A program made the position numbers and the translations under genes. A stretch of 64,000 nt of DNA, from positions 1 through 64,000 of the forward strand of contig DASZAN010000125.1 of NCBI GenBank assembly GCA_035945115.1, read 5' to 3'. Origin of the DNA: DAHUYF01 sp035945115. GTDB lineage: Bacteria; Pseudomonadota; Alphaproteobacteria; ATCC43930; CGMCC-115725. This document shows positions 51,806-61,882 of the stretch, one piece after another. The notes beneath the pieces were generated by a model. That model saw nothing but the letters and a program-made list of their open reading frames with translations. It ran no database searches and was not told where the DNA came from. Position 1 is the first letter of the stretch; every line of letters begins with the position of its first letter.

Positions 51806-52348
51806 ATGGCCGATCCAACAACTCTTCCCATGTCACCCATAACCGGAGACCTCAGTCCCGCGCTGGGGATGACGATCGCGACTATCGCAGTCGGCGCCAT
51901 TGCCACGGCGGCGACAGATGTCTGGCAGTTTCTGCTTCAGGCAATCGGCGTTCCGCCGGCGAACTGGGGCTTGATCGGACGCTGGGTGGTCGGGTTCTCG
52001 CGGGGGGTCTTCGTCCATCGGACGATTGCAGCGGCTCCCAAGGTGCGAAGCGAGGTAGCGATCGGACGGGTGTTCCACTACGTCGTAGGGATCGCCTACG
52101 CGGCCCTTTATCTCGCCATCATGAGCCTGGGCTTTGGGTCAGGACCCACCCTCGGCTCTGCGCTGGTGTTCGCGATCGCGCTTCTCATCGCGCCCTGGTT
52201 TGTCATGCAGCCAGCCCTTGGCCTCGGCTTCATGGCGGCACGCACACCGAAGCCAGTCGCGGTTCGGATCATTAACGTGTCTGTGCACGCGGTTTTCGGA
52301 TTGGGACTCTATCTCGGCGCGGTCGCCATCCTCAGCGGCGTGGCGTAG
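51806..52348 (+). CDS. DUF2938 family membrane protein
   Basis: This is a 180-residue protein with about five membrane segments (GMTIATIAVGAIATAATDVW, AIGRVFHYVVGIAYAALYLA, ALVFAIALLIAPWFVMQPAL). The pattern GRWVVGFSRGVFVHRTI and MQPALGLGFMAARTPKP is typical of DUF2938, of unknown function. The start at 51806 follows GGAGGCG. It is between a methyltransferase and a small membrane protein on the same strand. Confidence 0.82.
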   Translation: MADPTTLPMSPITGDLSPALGMTIATIAVGAIATAATDVWQFLLQAIGVPPANWGLIGRWVVGFSRGVFVHRTIAAAPKVRSEVAIGRVFHYVVGIAYAALYLAIMSLGFGSGPTLGSALVFAIALLIAPWFVMQPALGLGFMAARTPKPVAVRIINVSVHAVFGLGLYLGAVAILSGVA

Positions 52349-52407
52349 CTGATTCACGTCCTGGAGCCGGGTCCGGGCACAAAGACCAAGGAATGGAGGT
52401 AATCGTG

Positions 52408-52548
52408 ATGACTGACATGATGAGCGGCGGAACGATGATGTGGGGGATGGGCCTCGTCTCGATCTTGGTGATCGTGGTTTTGCTGTTGGCCGCTGCAGCG
52501 CTCATCAAGTACCTGTTCTTTTCCGGCTCCAAGTCCGATGGGCGATGA
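52408..52548 (+). CDS. Small single-pass membrane protein (46 aa)
   Basis: The frame starts MTDMMSGGTMMWGMGLVSIL and continues with a strongly hydrophobic VIVVLLLAAAALIKYLFF segment before a polar end. A GGAGGT site lies 8 bp upstream of the ATG. The Met-rich N-terminus and single helix are common in small proteins beside copper or cytochrome genes. The stop overlaps the cytochrome c start (ATGGGCGATGA), so they are coupled. Confidence 0.7.
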   Translation: MTDMMSGGTMMWGMGLVSILVIVVLLLAAAALIKYLFFSGSKSDGR

Positions 52549-53065
52549 GCTTGGGCGCGCGACTGCTCGGCGAGGGATCTTTTTGAGCCGCATCAACAAG
52601 CATTGGCTGTTGACCGGGTGCGTATTGGCTATAGCACTAGGAGCCGGTTGGTTTTGGTACGAGCGGCATCTCACGGATATCGGAGCGGATCCGACTGATC
52701 CCGAGCTCGTCGCTGTCGGTTCCTCCGTTTACGTTCAGCGCTGCGCGTCATGTCAGGGAGCTCATCTGGAAGGACAACCTGATTGGCAAACACATCTGCC
52801 AAACGGTCGCCTTCCTGCGCCGCCGCACAATGCAGAAGGCCATACGTGGCATCATTCCGATCGGCAACTCTTCGGCATGACGAAGAACGGGCCGTCAAGC
52901 ATCGTCCCCGGCTATCAAAGCGATATGCCGGGGTTCAAGGACCAATTGACGGATCGAGAAATCTGGGCCGTGTTGGCCTACATCAAGAGCACCTGGCACT
53001 CGGACATCAGAGCGCGCCAGGAGCGGATCAATCAGCAAGCCGAGGTGACGCGGGCGCAGAAGTAA
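52538..53065 (+). CDS. Cytochrome c-like protein lacking the heme histidine
   Basis: The 175-residue protein has an N-terminal membrane anchor (WLLTGCVLAIALGAGWFWYE) and a class I cytochrome c domain. The expected CxxCH heme motif reads QRCASCQGAHLEGQPDW, with Gln73 in place of His. The rest of the domain is kept, including GRLPAPPHNAEGHTWHHSDR and the distal-Met region PGYQSDMPGFKDQLTDREIW AVLAYIKSTW. Without the histidine, heme would lack its proximal ligand. It could be a single-base change (CAC/T to CAG) or a new function. Confidence 0.8.
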   Translation: MGDELGRATARRGIFLSRINKHWLLTGCVLAIALGAGWFWYERHLTDIGADPTDPELVAVGSSVYVQRCASCQGAHLEGQPDWQTHLPNGRLPAPPHNAEGHTWHHSDRQLFGMTKNGPSSIVPGYQSDMPGFKDQLTDREIWAVLAYIKSTWHSDIRARQERINQQAEVTRAQK

Positions 53066-53249
53066 GCTTCGCTTCTGGTGCGATCATCTACGTCGGAGCG
53101 GCCAATATTCGCGCGCTCACAGCTGCAAGAGCGCCCAAATTCGCGTAAATGCCATTAAGCAACTGATTCTCTGAGATTTTTTCTTGATCGTGCCGTGCCG
53201 CTTATCTAATCCTTCAAGCCAGCGCGTCCCGCAATAGGCGTTCCGGCAA

Positions 53250-53687
53250 ATGCACAAGGACGAGCAAAGTGGGTCCGAGCTCTTGCCCGTTCTGTTGAAT
53301 GAGCGCGAAGCTGCTGCACACTTGCGAGTGAAGACAGCAACTGTTCGTGCAGAACGTATTCGCGGTAGACTCGGTTTTACACGGGTCGGTGCGAGGATTT
53401 TCTACACCTATCAGCAGATCGCGGATTACATCGAGCGGCAATCGGTCCCAGCATGCGCAAACAACGCGACGAACGCCTTGGACAAATTGGCAGCTATTGG
53501 CTCAGCAAGAAGCCGGGCCGAGAGGGGTCCGATGATGCGTGGTGCCGTACGTGGTACGACGAGCGCAAGCGCCAAACGTGCCGTGTCAGCCTTGGCACAG
53601 CAGACTTTTCGAAGGCAAGCCTCCTCCTCGCGGAATGGGTCGTCACCAACGAGCGAACGCGCAAGGCCCGGCCCGACCAAGTCCTAA
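53250..53687 (+). CDS. Excisionase-like helix-turn-helix protein
   Basis: The first 70 residues form a winged HTH typical of excisionase or AlpA-type proteins: LLNEREAAAHLRVKTATVRA, then LGFTRVGARIFYTYQQIADY. The frame then continues 76 codons into the integrase gene in another frame, with an Arg/Ser/Ala-rich translation that is probably not selected. The real protein is 145 residues unless a shorter form exists. The overlap with the integrase start (53,453) implies co-expression, and it is the best candidate for the integrase's own directionality factor. Confidence 0.65.
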   Translation: MHKDEQSGSELLPVLLNEREAAAHLRVKTATVRAERIRGRLGFTRVGARIFYTYQQIADYIERQSVPACANNATNALDKLAAIGSARSRAERGPMMRGAVRGTTSASAKRAVSALAQQTFRRQASSSRNGSSPTSERARPGPTKS

Positions 53688-54919
53688 TCGAGACCATCCT
53701 GCTCAACTATTGGAACGACCATGCCCAGCATCTGCCTAGTTCAAAGACGCAATGGCTTGGTTTGTCCTATTGGCAGGAATTCTGGACGCGATGCACTGTC
53801 GCCCATATTACGCCCCAAGAGCAGCGTCGATTTCGAGAATGGCTGGCAAAACGTGGCACCGGACAAAGTGGCATCGATAGGATTTTGTCGGTAGGCCGCG
53901 CGGCACTCAATCGTGCCCGCAAATGGGAAGAGGTCAGCGAAGTCCCTCACATTTTTGGAACGCTCACGGCCGAAGCGAAGCGAGCGCGCGATCCTAAGGG
54001 GCGCCCCCTAGCGCCGGAAGAGATCGCCCGCCTGTTTGATGCCGCGCGTTCGCGCCACCTGCTGACGTTTCTCCTGATCGCCGCCAACACGTTGGCACGG
54101 CCGGCCGCCATCCTCGATCTAGCGCCGTCGCAATTCGACAGTACGCATAGGCTCCTCGACCTCAATCCGGCTGGCCGAACCCAGAACAAGAAGTTTCGCC
54201 CAGTCGTCCCTGTTACACCGACGCTGCTGCCATGGCTGCAGCGCGACGTCGGTCCGGTAGGTCGGTACGTAAATTATCGCCGTAAACCTGTGAAATCGAT
54301 CCTGCACATGTGGCGACTCACTCGCGCCGTGGCGGGACTCGACGACCGGGTTACACCCTATTCGATTCGACACGGTCTTGCTCGCGAGCTTCGCAAGCGG
54401 CGCATACCAACTGAGCAGATCAGCTTATTCTTGGGACATCTTCCGGACGGCTCCGCGGCTACCACGTCCATCTACGCACCATACGAGCCGGGCTTCCTGG
54501 GCGACGCAGTCGAGGCAATCGAGAGCGTGATGATTGAAGTCCGAAAACACCTCAAGCGCGCCCAAATCGATCGACCGGATATCGATCCCGCTGACCTCTC
54601 ACAGGGCGCGATCACACGCCATCACCGCCGCATCGGAGAGAGGAAATACGAAGAGGTTCGTTTCCTCATTCTATCGGGCGTTCCGCATGCGGAGGTCGTC
54701 CGGATGAGTGGGGTGTCGAGCGGTACAGTCAGTGTCATCCGGCAGGAGCTGAAGGCGCAAATGCCGCTCTATCGGAACACCGAAACCGAGATCTGCGTGC
54801 CGTTTGCGTGCCGCGACCCGGATAACGGCGAGCACGTAGAGTCTCAAGTCATTGAAAATATTGGTGGGCCCGGCAGGATTCGAACCTGCGACAACACCGT
54901 TATGAGCGGCGCGTTCTGA
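53453..54919 (+). CDS. Tyrosine-type site-specific integrase of the island
   Basis: The 488-residue recombinase would insert the element into the tRNA. The N-terminal region has an arm-type domain (SLGTADFSKASLLLAEWVVT). The core has QWLGLSYWQEFWTRCTVAHI. Catalytic motifs are TLARPAAILDLAPSQFD (Arg), TPYSIRHGLARELRKR (HGLAR-type), ISLFLGHLPDG (H) and TTSIYAPYEP (Tyr). A C-terminal extension has a second HTH-like HAEVVRMSGVSSGTVSVIRQ. The last 18 codons, GGPGRIRTCDNTVMSGAF, are the antisense of the tRNA, so the frame ends inside the attachment site. Confidence 0.92.
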   Translation: MRKQRDERLGQIGSYWLSKKPGREGSDDAWCRTWYDERKRQTCRVSLGTADFSKASLLLAEWVVTNERTRKARPDQVLIETILLNYWNDHAQHLPSSKTQWLGLSYWQEFWTRCTVAHITPQEQRRFREWLAKRGTGQSGIDRILSVGRAALNRARKWEEVSEVPHIFGTLTAEAKRARDPKGRPLAPEEIARLFDAARSRHLLTFLLIAANTLARPAAILDLAPSQFDSTHRLLDLNPAGRTQNKKFRPVVPVTPTLLPWLQRDVGPVGRYVNYRRKPVKSILHMWRLTRAVAGLDDRVTPYSIRHGLARELRKRRIPTEQISLFLGHLPDGSAATTSIYAPYEPGFLGDAVEAIESVMIEVRKHLKRAQIDRPDIDPADLSQGAITRHHRRIGERKYEEVRFLILSGVPHAEVVRMSGVSSGTVSVIRQELKAQMPLYRNTETEICVPFACRDPDNGEHVESQVIENIGGPGRIRTCDNTVMSGAF

Positions 54920-54937
54920 CCACTGAACTACAGGCCC
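54862..54937 (-). tRNA. tRNA-Ile (CAT anticodon, lysidine type); island attachment site
   Basis: On the minus strand the gene starts GGGCCTGTAGTTCAGTGGTC and ends CCGGGCCCA plus encoded CCA (54862-54864). It has a 7-bp acceptor stem, the T-loop GGTTCGAATCC, and the anticodon loop CTCATAA with CAT. The sequence resembles the isoleucine CAT tRNA read as lysidine, found beside rpoD in alphaproteobacteria, rather than Met-tRNA. The integrase runs into its 3' half, which is the usual attachment core. Confidence 0.9.
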
Positions 54938-54957
54938 TCTCGGCTTTCGCCGGAGAG
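54937..54957 (-). terminator. Possible stem-loop after rpoD
   Basis: CTCTCGGC and GCCGGAGAG pair with a single bulge around a 4-base loop, between the rpoD stop and the tRNA. It touches the first base of the tRNA. No T-run follows. Confidence 0.3.
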
Positions 54958-54971
54958 CTTATAGCCGAGCA

Positions 54972-56939
<1,968 letters not shown>

Positions 56940-57064
56940 CTCCGACCCGCCCGTGACTTACGTCGTGAAAATGAACACGGGACGCCGCGCCGCGTGTTAA
57001 CGCCGCGCGTCCCGCTTCTTCGGTAAGTCCTCCATCCCGCCGGCTCTCGACCTTTTGGCCGTTG

Positions 57065-58921
57065 TCAACGGACTCCCCCTCCCGTTGCGCCGTCCTCGCC
57101 GTTTTTTGCTTCCAGCGCCGCCCGCAACCCCTGCAGCCGCGCCCAGTTCTCCTCGCTCACATCCTCCGCGAGCGCCTGGGCGCTGTCGACGATCTGCTGA
57201 CGCAGATGACGCTCCTCCAGCTGCTGCTTGGCGTCGATCCAACCCCTTCGCACCGTGTCGGCATCCGCATCGGGCCGCGCGAACGCGGCGTGTTGCAGAA
57301 TTTGCGGCGACAAAATCCCCTGCACGACCTCGGCGAACCCCGTTTCACACAGATGGAGCTTGAGGCTTGCCGCATCAAGCTCTGGATTAAGGGGAAGGAG
57401 TCTTAAGATTTCGTGGCGAAGCCTGTCAAGGTCGGGAGCCAGCGGGATTTCCGCGAACTCCTGCTCCACCTCGCTCAAGAGGCCGGGGTGATTGAGCAGT
57501 ACCGCCATGAGCACCTCCTCGCGCCGCCGGCGAAGCGTCGTCGGCTCACTTTTGGGCTTGCCCTCGAAGGCTGGCACATCGTTGAGCCGCACGCCGGCGT
57601 TGGGCTCTGGCGCCTGGAAGCGGCCTCCGCCGCGGCGTGCGGAGCGGCGTCCCATCCATCCCGGCCCACGTCCGGCAAACAGGCGCTCGCGAAAAAAGCC
57701 ACGATAATGCTCCTGAACCGTCCGATCGGCGATCGACCGGACCCGCGCCTCCAGCCGCTGATCGAGCGCGGCGCGCCGCTCGGGCGTGTCGGCGGGGCGC
57801 GAAGTTTCGAGGGCCCAAACCGTCTCGGCCAGCGACCGCGCACGCTCCAGCACCTCCCGCATCGCTTCCGGGCCCTGGCGCAAGACCAACGTGTCGGGGT
57901 CCTCGCCCGAGGGCAGCGTGGCGAAACGGAGGCTGTGACCCGGCTTGAGCAGCGGCAGCGCACGCTCGAGCGCGCGTCCGGCGGCACGCAAGCCGGCGGC
58001 ATCGCCGTCAAAGCACAGCACCGGCTCCGGCGCGAGCCGCCAGAGCTCTTCGAGTTGCATCTCCGTCAGCGCCGTGCCGAGCGGCGCCACGGCGGTCGGG
58101 AAGCCTGCACGATGAAGCGCGATGACGTCCATATAGCCTTCGGTAACGATGGCGGAGGGCTCGCGCGCTGCGGCGGCACGCGCCTGGGCCCAGCCATAGA
58201 GAACCCGGCCCTTTTGGAAGAGCGGCGTTTCCGGCGAGTTGAGGTATTTCGGCTGTCCGTCGCCGAGAATGCGGCCGCCGAAAGCGATGATCCGCCCGTG
58301 CCGGTCGCCGATGGGAAAGATCACCCGATGGCGGAAGTAATCGAAGGTCTCGCCGCCGCCCTCTGGCTTCTTGATGAGCCCCGCTTCGATCAACAACGGT
58401 GCCGGAAAGCTCTTGGCGAGCGCGAGTTTTAGCAAGTCGCGTCCATCGGAGGCATAGCCGAGACGAAAGCGGCGGATCGTGGCGAGGTCGAGGCCGCGGC
58501 CATCGAGGTAGCGACGTGCCTCGCGCCCCGACGGTCCGTGCAGCGTCTCTTCATAGAAGGCGCACGCGGCTTCGACGGCACTTTGCGCGCTCGCTTGGCG
58601 CTCGGCTCTCTCGCGCTCCTCGCGGCTTTGCCGCGGCACCTCGAGGCCGACCTGCTGCGCCAGCTGCTCCACCGCTTCGGGAAAGCTCAGATTGCCGGTC
58701 TGCATGGCAAAGCCGATGACATCGCCATGCGCGCCGCAGCCGAAGCAGTGATAGAACCCCTTATCCTCGACGACGCTGAATGACGGCGTCTTTTCGTTGT
58801 GGAAGGGACAGAGGCCGACATACTCGCGTCCGCGCTTGATGAGGCGCACGCGGCGACCAACGATCTCGGCCAGCGACACGCGCGCGCGAAGCTCGTCGAG
58901 AAAGCGGGGTGGAAAAGCCAT
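57065..58921 (-). CDS. dnaG: DNA primase DnaG
   Basis: DnaG makes RNA primers for replication. The product is 618 residues. The zinc-binding domain has C38, H41, C59 and C62 in GLCPFHNEKTPSFSV and YHCFGCGAHG. The catalytic core has FGGRILGDGQPKYLNSPETP and the TOPRIM motifs EGYMDVIALH and LCFDGDAAGLRAAGRALER. The C-terminal third is the variable DnaB-binding region (ILQHAAFARPDADADTVRRG). It is upstream of rpoD on the same strand, in the usual alphaproteobacterial order. Confidence 0.97.
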   Translation of the reverse strand: MAFPPRFLDELRARVSLAEIVGRRVRLIKRGREYVGLCPFHNEKTPSFSVVEDKGFYHCFGCGAHGDVIGFAMQTGNLSFPEAVEQLAQQVGLEVPRQSREERERAERQASAQSAVEAACAFYEETLHGPSGREARRYLDGRGLDLATIRRFRLGYASDGRDLLKLALAKSFPAPLLIEAGLIKKPEGGGETFDYFRHRVIFPIGDRHGRIIAFGGRILGDGQPKYLNSPETPLFQKGRVLYGWAQARAAAAREPSAIVTEGYMDVIALHRAGFPTAVAPLGTALTEMQLEELWRLAPEPVLCFDGDAAGLRAAGRALERALPLLKPGHSLRFATLPSGEDPDTLVLRQGPEAMREVLERARSLAETVWALETSRPADTPERRAALDQRLEARVRSIADRTVQEHYRGFFRERLFAGRGPGWMGRRSARRGGGRFQAPEPNAGVRLNDVPAFEGKPKSEPTTLRRRREEVLMAVLLNHPGLLSEVEQEFAEIPLAPDLDRLRHEILRLLPLNPELDAASLKLHLCETGFAEVVQGILSPQILQHAAFARPDADADTVRRGWIDAKQQLEERHLRQQIVDSAQALAEDVSEENWARLQGLRAALEAKNGEDGATGGGVR

Positions 58922-59025
58922 CGGCTACAGCTCTCCGCGTCCGGCCCCAGCCCCTGGCGCTGCCGTAGGCACCAGCCGAGTGTAGCGCAGGCACTCCGCT
59001 GAAAGAAGGCGTGAGCGGCGGAGAA

Positions 59026-59481
59026 TCAACCGAGCAGCCGCTTCACCACCTGGCTCGCTTTGGCGTTGTCGATCTGCCCGGCGTAGCGCTCGCGGAGGGC
59101 CGCCATGGTGCGGCCCATATCCTTCATGCCGGCGGCGCTCACGGCGGCGATCGTCTCCTTGACCGCCGCTTCGAGCTCGGCGTCCGTGAGCTGTTTCGGC
59201 AGGAAGCGCTCGATGATGGTGATCTCGCCGCGTTCCTTCTCGGCAAGCTCGGGACGGCCGCCCTGCTCATATAGCGCGATCGACTCGCGGCGCTGCTTGA
59301 TCATGCTCTGCAGCATTTGCTGGATCTCGCCGTCGCCGATGCCCTCGGCCTTACCCTTGCCGCGCGCCTCGATGTCCTGCTCCTTGAGCTTGGCGATGAC
59401 GAGCCGGACCGTTGAGACGGCAAGCGCCTCCTTGTCCTTCATCGCCTGCTTCAGCGTCTCGGTGAACCGTCCACGCAGCAT
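59026..59481 (-). CDS. GatB/YqeY domain protein
   Basis: The 151-residue protein is a YqeY-type helical protein related to the tail of GatB: RGRFTETLKQAMKDKEALAV, STVRLVIAKLKEQDIEARGK, MKDMGRTMAALRERYAG. Its function is uncertain, perhaps linked to tRNA-dependent amidation. The gene regularly lies just upstream of dnaG in alphaproteobacteria, as here, and divergent from carA. Confidence 0.92.
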   Translation of the reverse strand: MLRGRFTETLKQAMKDKEALAVSTVRLVIAKLKEQDIEARGKGKAEGIGDGEIQQMLQSMIKQRRESIALYEQGGRPELAEKERGEITIIERFLPKQLTDAELEAAVKETIAAVSAAGMKDMGRTMAALRERYAGQIDNAKASQVVKRLLG

Positions 59482-59699
59482 TGCCGCTCTCTCCGCCAGC
59501 GAATCGGCGCGACGTTACTGAAGGCGCGGCGCCCTGGCAAATCGGCTGCGGGACAACGGTCTCCGCCTTGACGCTTTTCCCCCCAACGGCTATGTGAGGC
59601 CGGTTGCCCGATCACGGTCTCCTCGCGCCGCCCGCGTCCCTTGGCGGCGCGTTTTGCCGCGAACGGGTCCACCGACAAAACCGGGGGTTTCGCGATCGC

Positions 59700-60875
59700 A
59701 TGACAGAGGCGCCCATGCCGCACGCGCCGCCGCGCCCACCCGGAACCAACGCCGCCTTGGTGTTGGCCGACGGCAGCGTTTTTTGGGGACGCGGCGTCGG
59801 CGCCACGGGTCGGACGGTGGGCGAAGTCTGCTTCAATACCAGCATGACCGGTTATCAGGAGATCATGACCGATCCCTCCTATGCCGGGCAGATCATCACC
59901 TTCACCTTCCCGCATATCGGCAATGTCGGCGCCAACCCCGAAGACATCGAGACGCTGACGCCGGCGGCGCGCGGTTTGGTGCTGCGCGCGGACATCACCC
60001 TTCCCTCCAATTACCGCGCGGCACAGCATTTCGATGCCTGGCTCAAATCACATGGCCTGGTGGGCATCGCCGGGATCGACACACGGCGGCTCACGCGGCG
60101 CATCCGCGATGAGGGCGCACCCAACGGCACCCTCTGCCACGCCGCCGACGGCAAGATCGAGCTTGCCGATCTCGTCGCCAGGGCGCGGCAATGGCCGGGC
60201 CTCGAGGGCATGGACCTCGCCAAGGAAGTCAGCTGCCGCCAGACCTATTCATGGGATGAGACGCGCTGGGAACGGGGCCGCGGCTACGGCCGACTCGCCA
60301 CGCCGCGCTTCAATGTGGTCGCCGTCGATTATGGCGCGAAGCGTAACATCCTTCGCCTTCTCGCATCGCACGGCTGCCGCGTCACCGTCGTCCCGGCGAC
60401 GGCGGGGAGCGAGGATATCCTCCGGCACAAGCCTGACGGCATCTTTCTCTCGAACGGGCCCGGCGATCCGGCCGCCACCGGCACCTACGCGGTGCCCGTG
60501 CTGCGCGAACTGTTGCGCGCGGGCAAACCGATCTTCGGCATCTGCCTCGGTCACCAACTCCTGGCGCTGGCGCTCGGGGGCAAGACGCACAAGATGGCGA
60601 TCGGCCATCGCGGCGCCAACCATCCGGTCAAGGATCTCGCCACCGGCAAGGTCGAGATCACCAGCCAAAATCACGGCTTCTGCGTGCTTCCGGAAACGCT
60701 GCCGGCAGAGGCCGACGTGACGCACGTCTCGCTCTTCGACGGCAGCAACGAAGGCTTGCGGCTGAAGGACAGGCCCGTCTTTTCCGTCCAGTATCACCCC
60801 GAAGCGAGCCCCGGCCCGCAGGACAGCCATTATCTCTTCCGGCGCTTCGTCGAAATAATGGAGCGGGCGAAGTAA
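59700..60875 (+). CDS. carA: Carbamoyl-phosphate synthase small subunit CarA
   Basis: CarA hydrolyses glutamine and passes ammonia to CarB. From ATG 59700 the protein is 391 residues. The N-terminal domain has LADGSVFWGRGVGATGRTVG and FTFPHIGNVGANPEDIE. The glutaminase domain has VAVDYGAKRNILRLLASHGC, GPGDPAATGTYAVPV, the nucleophile in FGICLGHQLLALALGGKTHK and the His-Glu pair in VQYHPEASPGPQDSHYLF. Earlier in-frame codons are not conserved. carB follows after two short genes. Confidence 0.97.
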   Translation: MTEAPMPHAPPRPPGTNAALVLADGSVFWGRGVGATGRTVGEVCFNTSMTGYQEIMTDPSYAGQIITFTFPHIGNVGANPEDIETLTPAARGLVLRADITLPSNYRAAQHFDAWLKSHGLVGIAGIDTRRLTRRIRDEGAPNGTLCHAADGKIELADLVARARQWPGLEGMDLAKEVSCRQTYSWDETRWERGRGYGRLATPRFNVVAVDYGAKRNILRLLASHGCRVTVVPATAGSEDILRHKPDGIFLSNGPGDPAATGTYAVPVLRELLRAGKPIFGICLGHQLLALALGGKTHKMAIGHRGANHPVKDLATGKVEITSQNHGFCVLPETLPAEADVTHVSLFDGSNEGLRLKDRPVFSVQYHPEASPGPQDSHYLFRRFVEIMERAK

Positions 60876-60888
60876 CTGAGAGCAGACC

Positions 60889-61359
60889 ATGGAAATTTTT
60901 GTATTTTCCTCGAAGAACCTGACGAATATCTGGGCTGGAATTGGTGCGCGCCTCTGGGCGGTATCCCAGACGGAAGACTCGGCGACGACGCAAGGACGCA
61001 AGACAAAAGCTCAGAACATGAAAATTGGTTCGTTCGGAATTCTTTATTGCACCGACACACACGCCTTGACTACCCCCTTCGTCGTTTACTCCAAGGTGGA
61101 CCCGCATCGCGTCGTCGAAAATGTATGGCCTGAGAAGTGGGTGCTTCCGTTCAAGATCCATCCACTGGGAAACCCGGAGCATCAACTGAGCTCAGACGAG
61201 GCCAAGAAGGTTCTGCCGGTATTCAAGAGGTCGGGCGAGACAAATTTTGGGAAAATCTTCCACGTGCAGGCCGTTACTGCGTTCTCTGCCACCGGTATCG
61301 AGCAGGAAGACTGGGAAATCCTGGTGAGCCGGTTGGCGGTAAAATCGGGCGAGACTTGA
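60889..61359 (+). CDS. Hypothetical protein, possibly EVE-like
   Basis: The 156-residue product lies 13 bp after carA. The central part MKIGSFGILYCTDTHALTTP FVVYSKVDPHRVVENVWPEK WVLPFKIHPLGNP resembles EVE-domain proteins in its alternation of a short-loop beta core and a W-P-[FY]-x-I segment, but the match is weak. Its base composition is clearly lower in GC than carA and carB, which suggests insertion between them. No neighbour hints at function. Confidence 0.45.
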   Translation: MEIFVFSSKNLTNIWAGIGARLWAVSQTEDSATTQGRKTKAQNMKIGSFGILYCTDTHALTTPFVVYSKVDPHRVVENVWPEKWVLPFKIHPLGNPEHQLSSDEAKKVLPVFKRSGETNFGKIFHVQAVTAFSATGIEQEDWEILVSRLAVKSGET

Positions 61360-61395
61360 ATGCCGTTTCACGGAAGCCCGAGGACGCAACCAAAA

Positions 61396-61443
61396 TGCCC
61401 CTCCCCCCTTGAGGGGGAGGTCGGCAGCGCGCTAGCGCTGCCG
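61396..61443. repeat. Left repeat flanking the DUF559 gene
   Basis: It contains CCCCTCCCCCCTTGAGGGGG and AGG followed by a second stem CGGCAGCGC-GCTA-GCGCTGCCG (61422-61443). The first part is repeated in inverted orientation at 61828-61853, beyond the DUF559 gene. Confidence 0.7.
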
Positions 61444-61487
61444 GGAGGGGGGTGGCCGCGCGTTCATACCTATGCCACTCTCGTGCG

Positions 61488-61814
61488 ATGCCCTCACTGC
61501 TCGCTCGTAGGCTGCGCACGACCCCTACGGACGCAGAAATCCGCCTGTGGTCACGTTTGCGCGGAAAACAGCTCAAGGCCTATCGGTTCCGCCGGCAACA
61601 TCCTATGGGACCCTATGTCGTCGACTTCTTCTGCGCCGACGCGAAGCTTGTCGTCGAAGTTGATGGTGGACAGCATGCAGACAGCAAATCGGATGACGCA
61701 CGAACGCGCTGGCTCGAAGCGCGCGGCTATCGCGTCATCCGCTTCTGGAACAACGATGTGCTTGCGAACACCGAAGGCGTTCTGCTGGCGATCCTTGACG
61801 CGCTTCGCGCCTGA
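61488..61814 (+). CDS. DUF559 (Vsr-like endonuclease fold) protein
   Basis: The 108-residue protein starts MPSLLARRLRTTPTDAEIRL WSRLRGKQLKAYRFRRQHPM and has the core YVVDFFCADAKLVVEVDGGQ, then TRWLEARGYRVIRFWNNDVL. The D-x-x-[FV]...VEVDGGQH pattern is the DUF559 signature, a PD-(D/E)XK/Vsr-like nuclease fold. The start at 61488 is favoured over GTG 61452. Such genes are scattered in alphaproteobacterial genomes, often bounded by GC hairpins, as here. Confidence 0.88.
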   Translation: MPSLLARRLRTTPTDAEIRLWSRLRGKQLKAYRFRRQHPMGPYVVDFFCADAKLVVEVDGGQHADSKSDDARTRWLEARGYRVIRFWNNDVLANTEGVLLAILDALRA

Positions 61815-61827
61815 CCCCCCACCCCGT

Positions 61828-61855
61828 CCCTCCCCCTCAAGGGGGGAGGGGGCAG
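61828..61855. repeat. Right repeat flanking the DUF559 gene
   Basis: TCCCTCCCCCTCAAGGGGGG followed by AGGGGG is the inverted copy of the sequence starting at 61396. It is a near-perfect hairpin and lies 14 bp after the DUF559 stop. Confidence 0.7.
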
Positions 61856-61882
61856 ATTGTTCGGCCGCATCGGCATCCCGCA

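Noticed and set aside
1..54861. Second copy of the tRNA 3' end as the other attachment site
   Set aside because: Reading for the GGTTCGAATCC region and its complement found no second copy, so the other end is probably outside the window; a computed search would be decisive.
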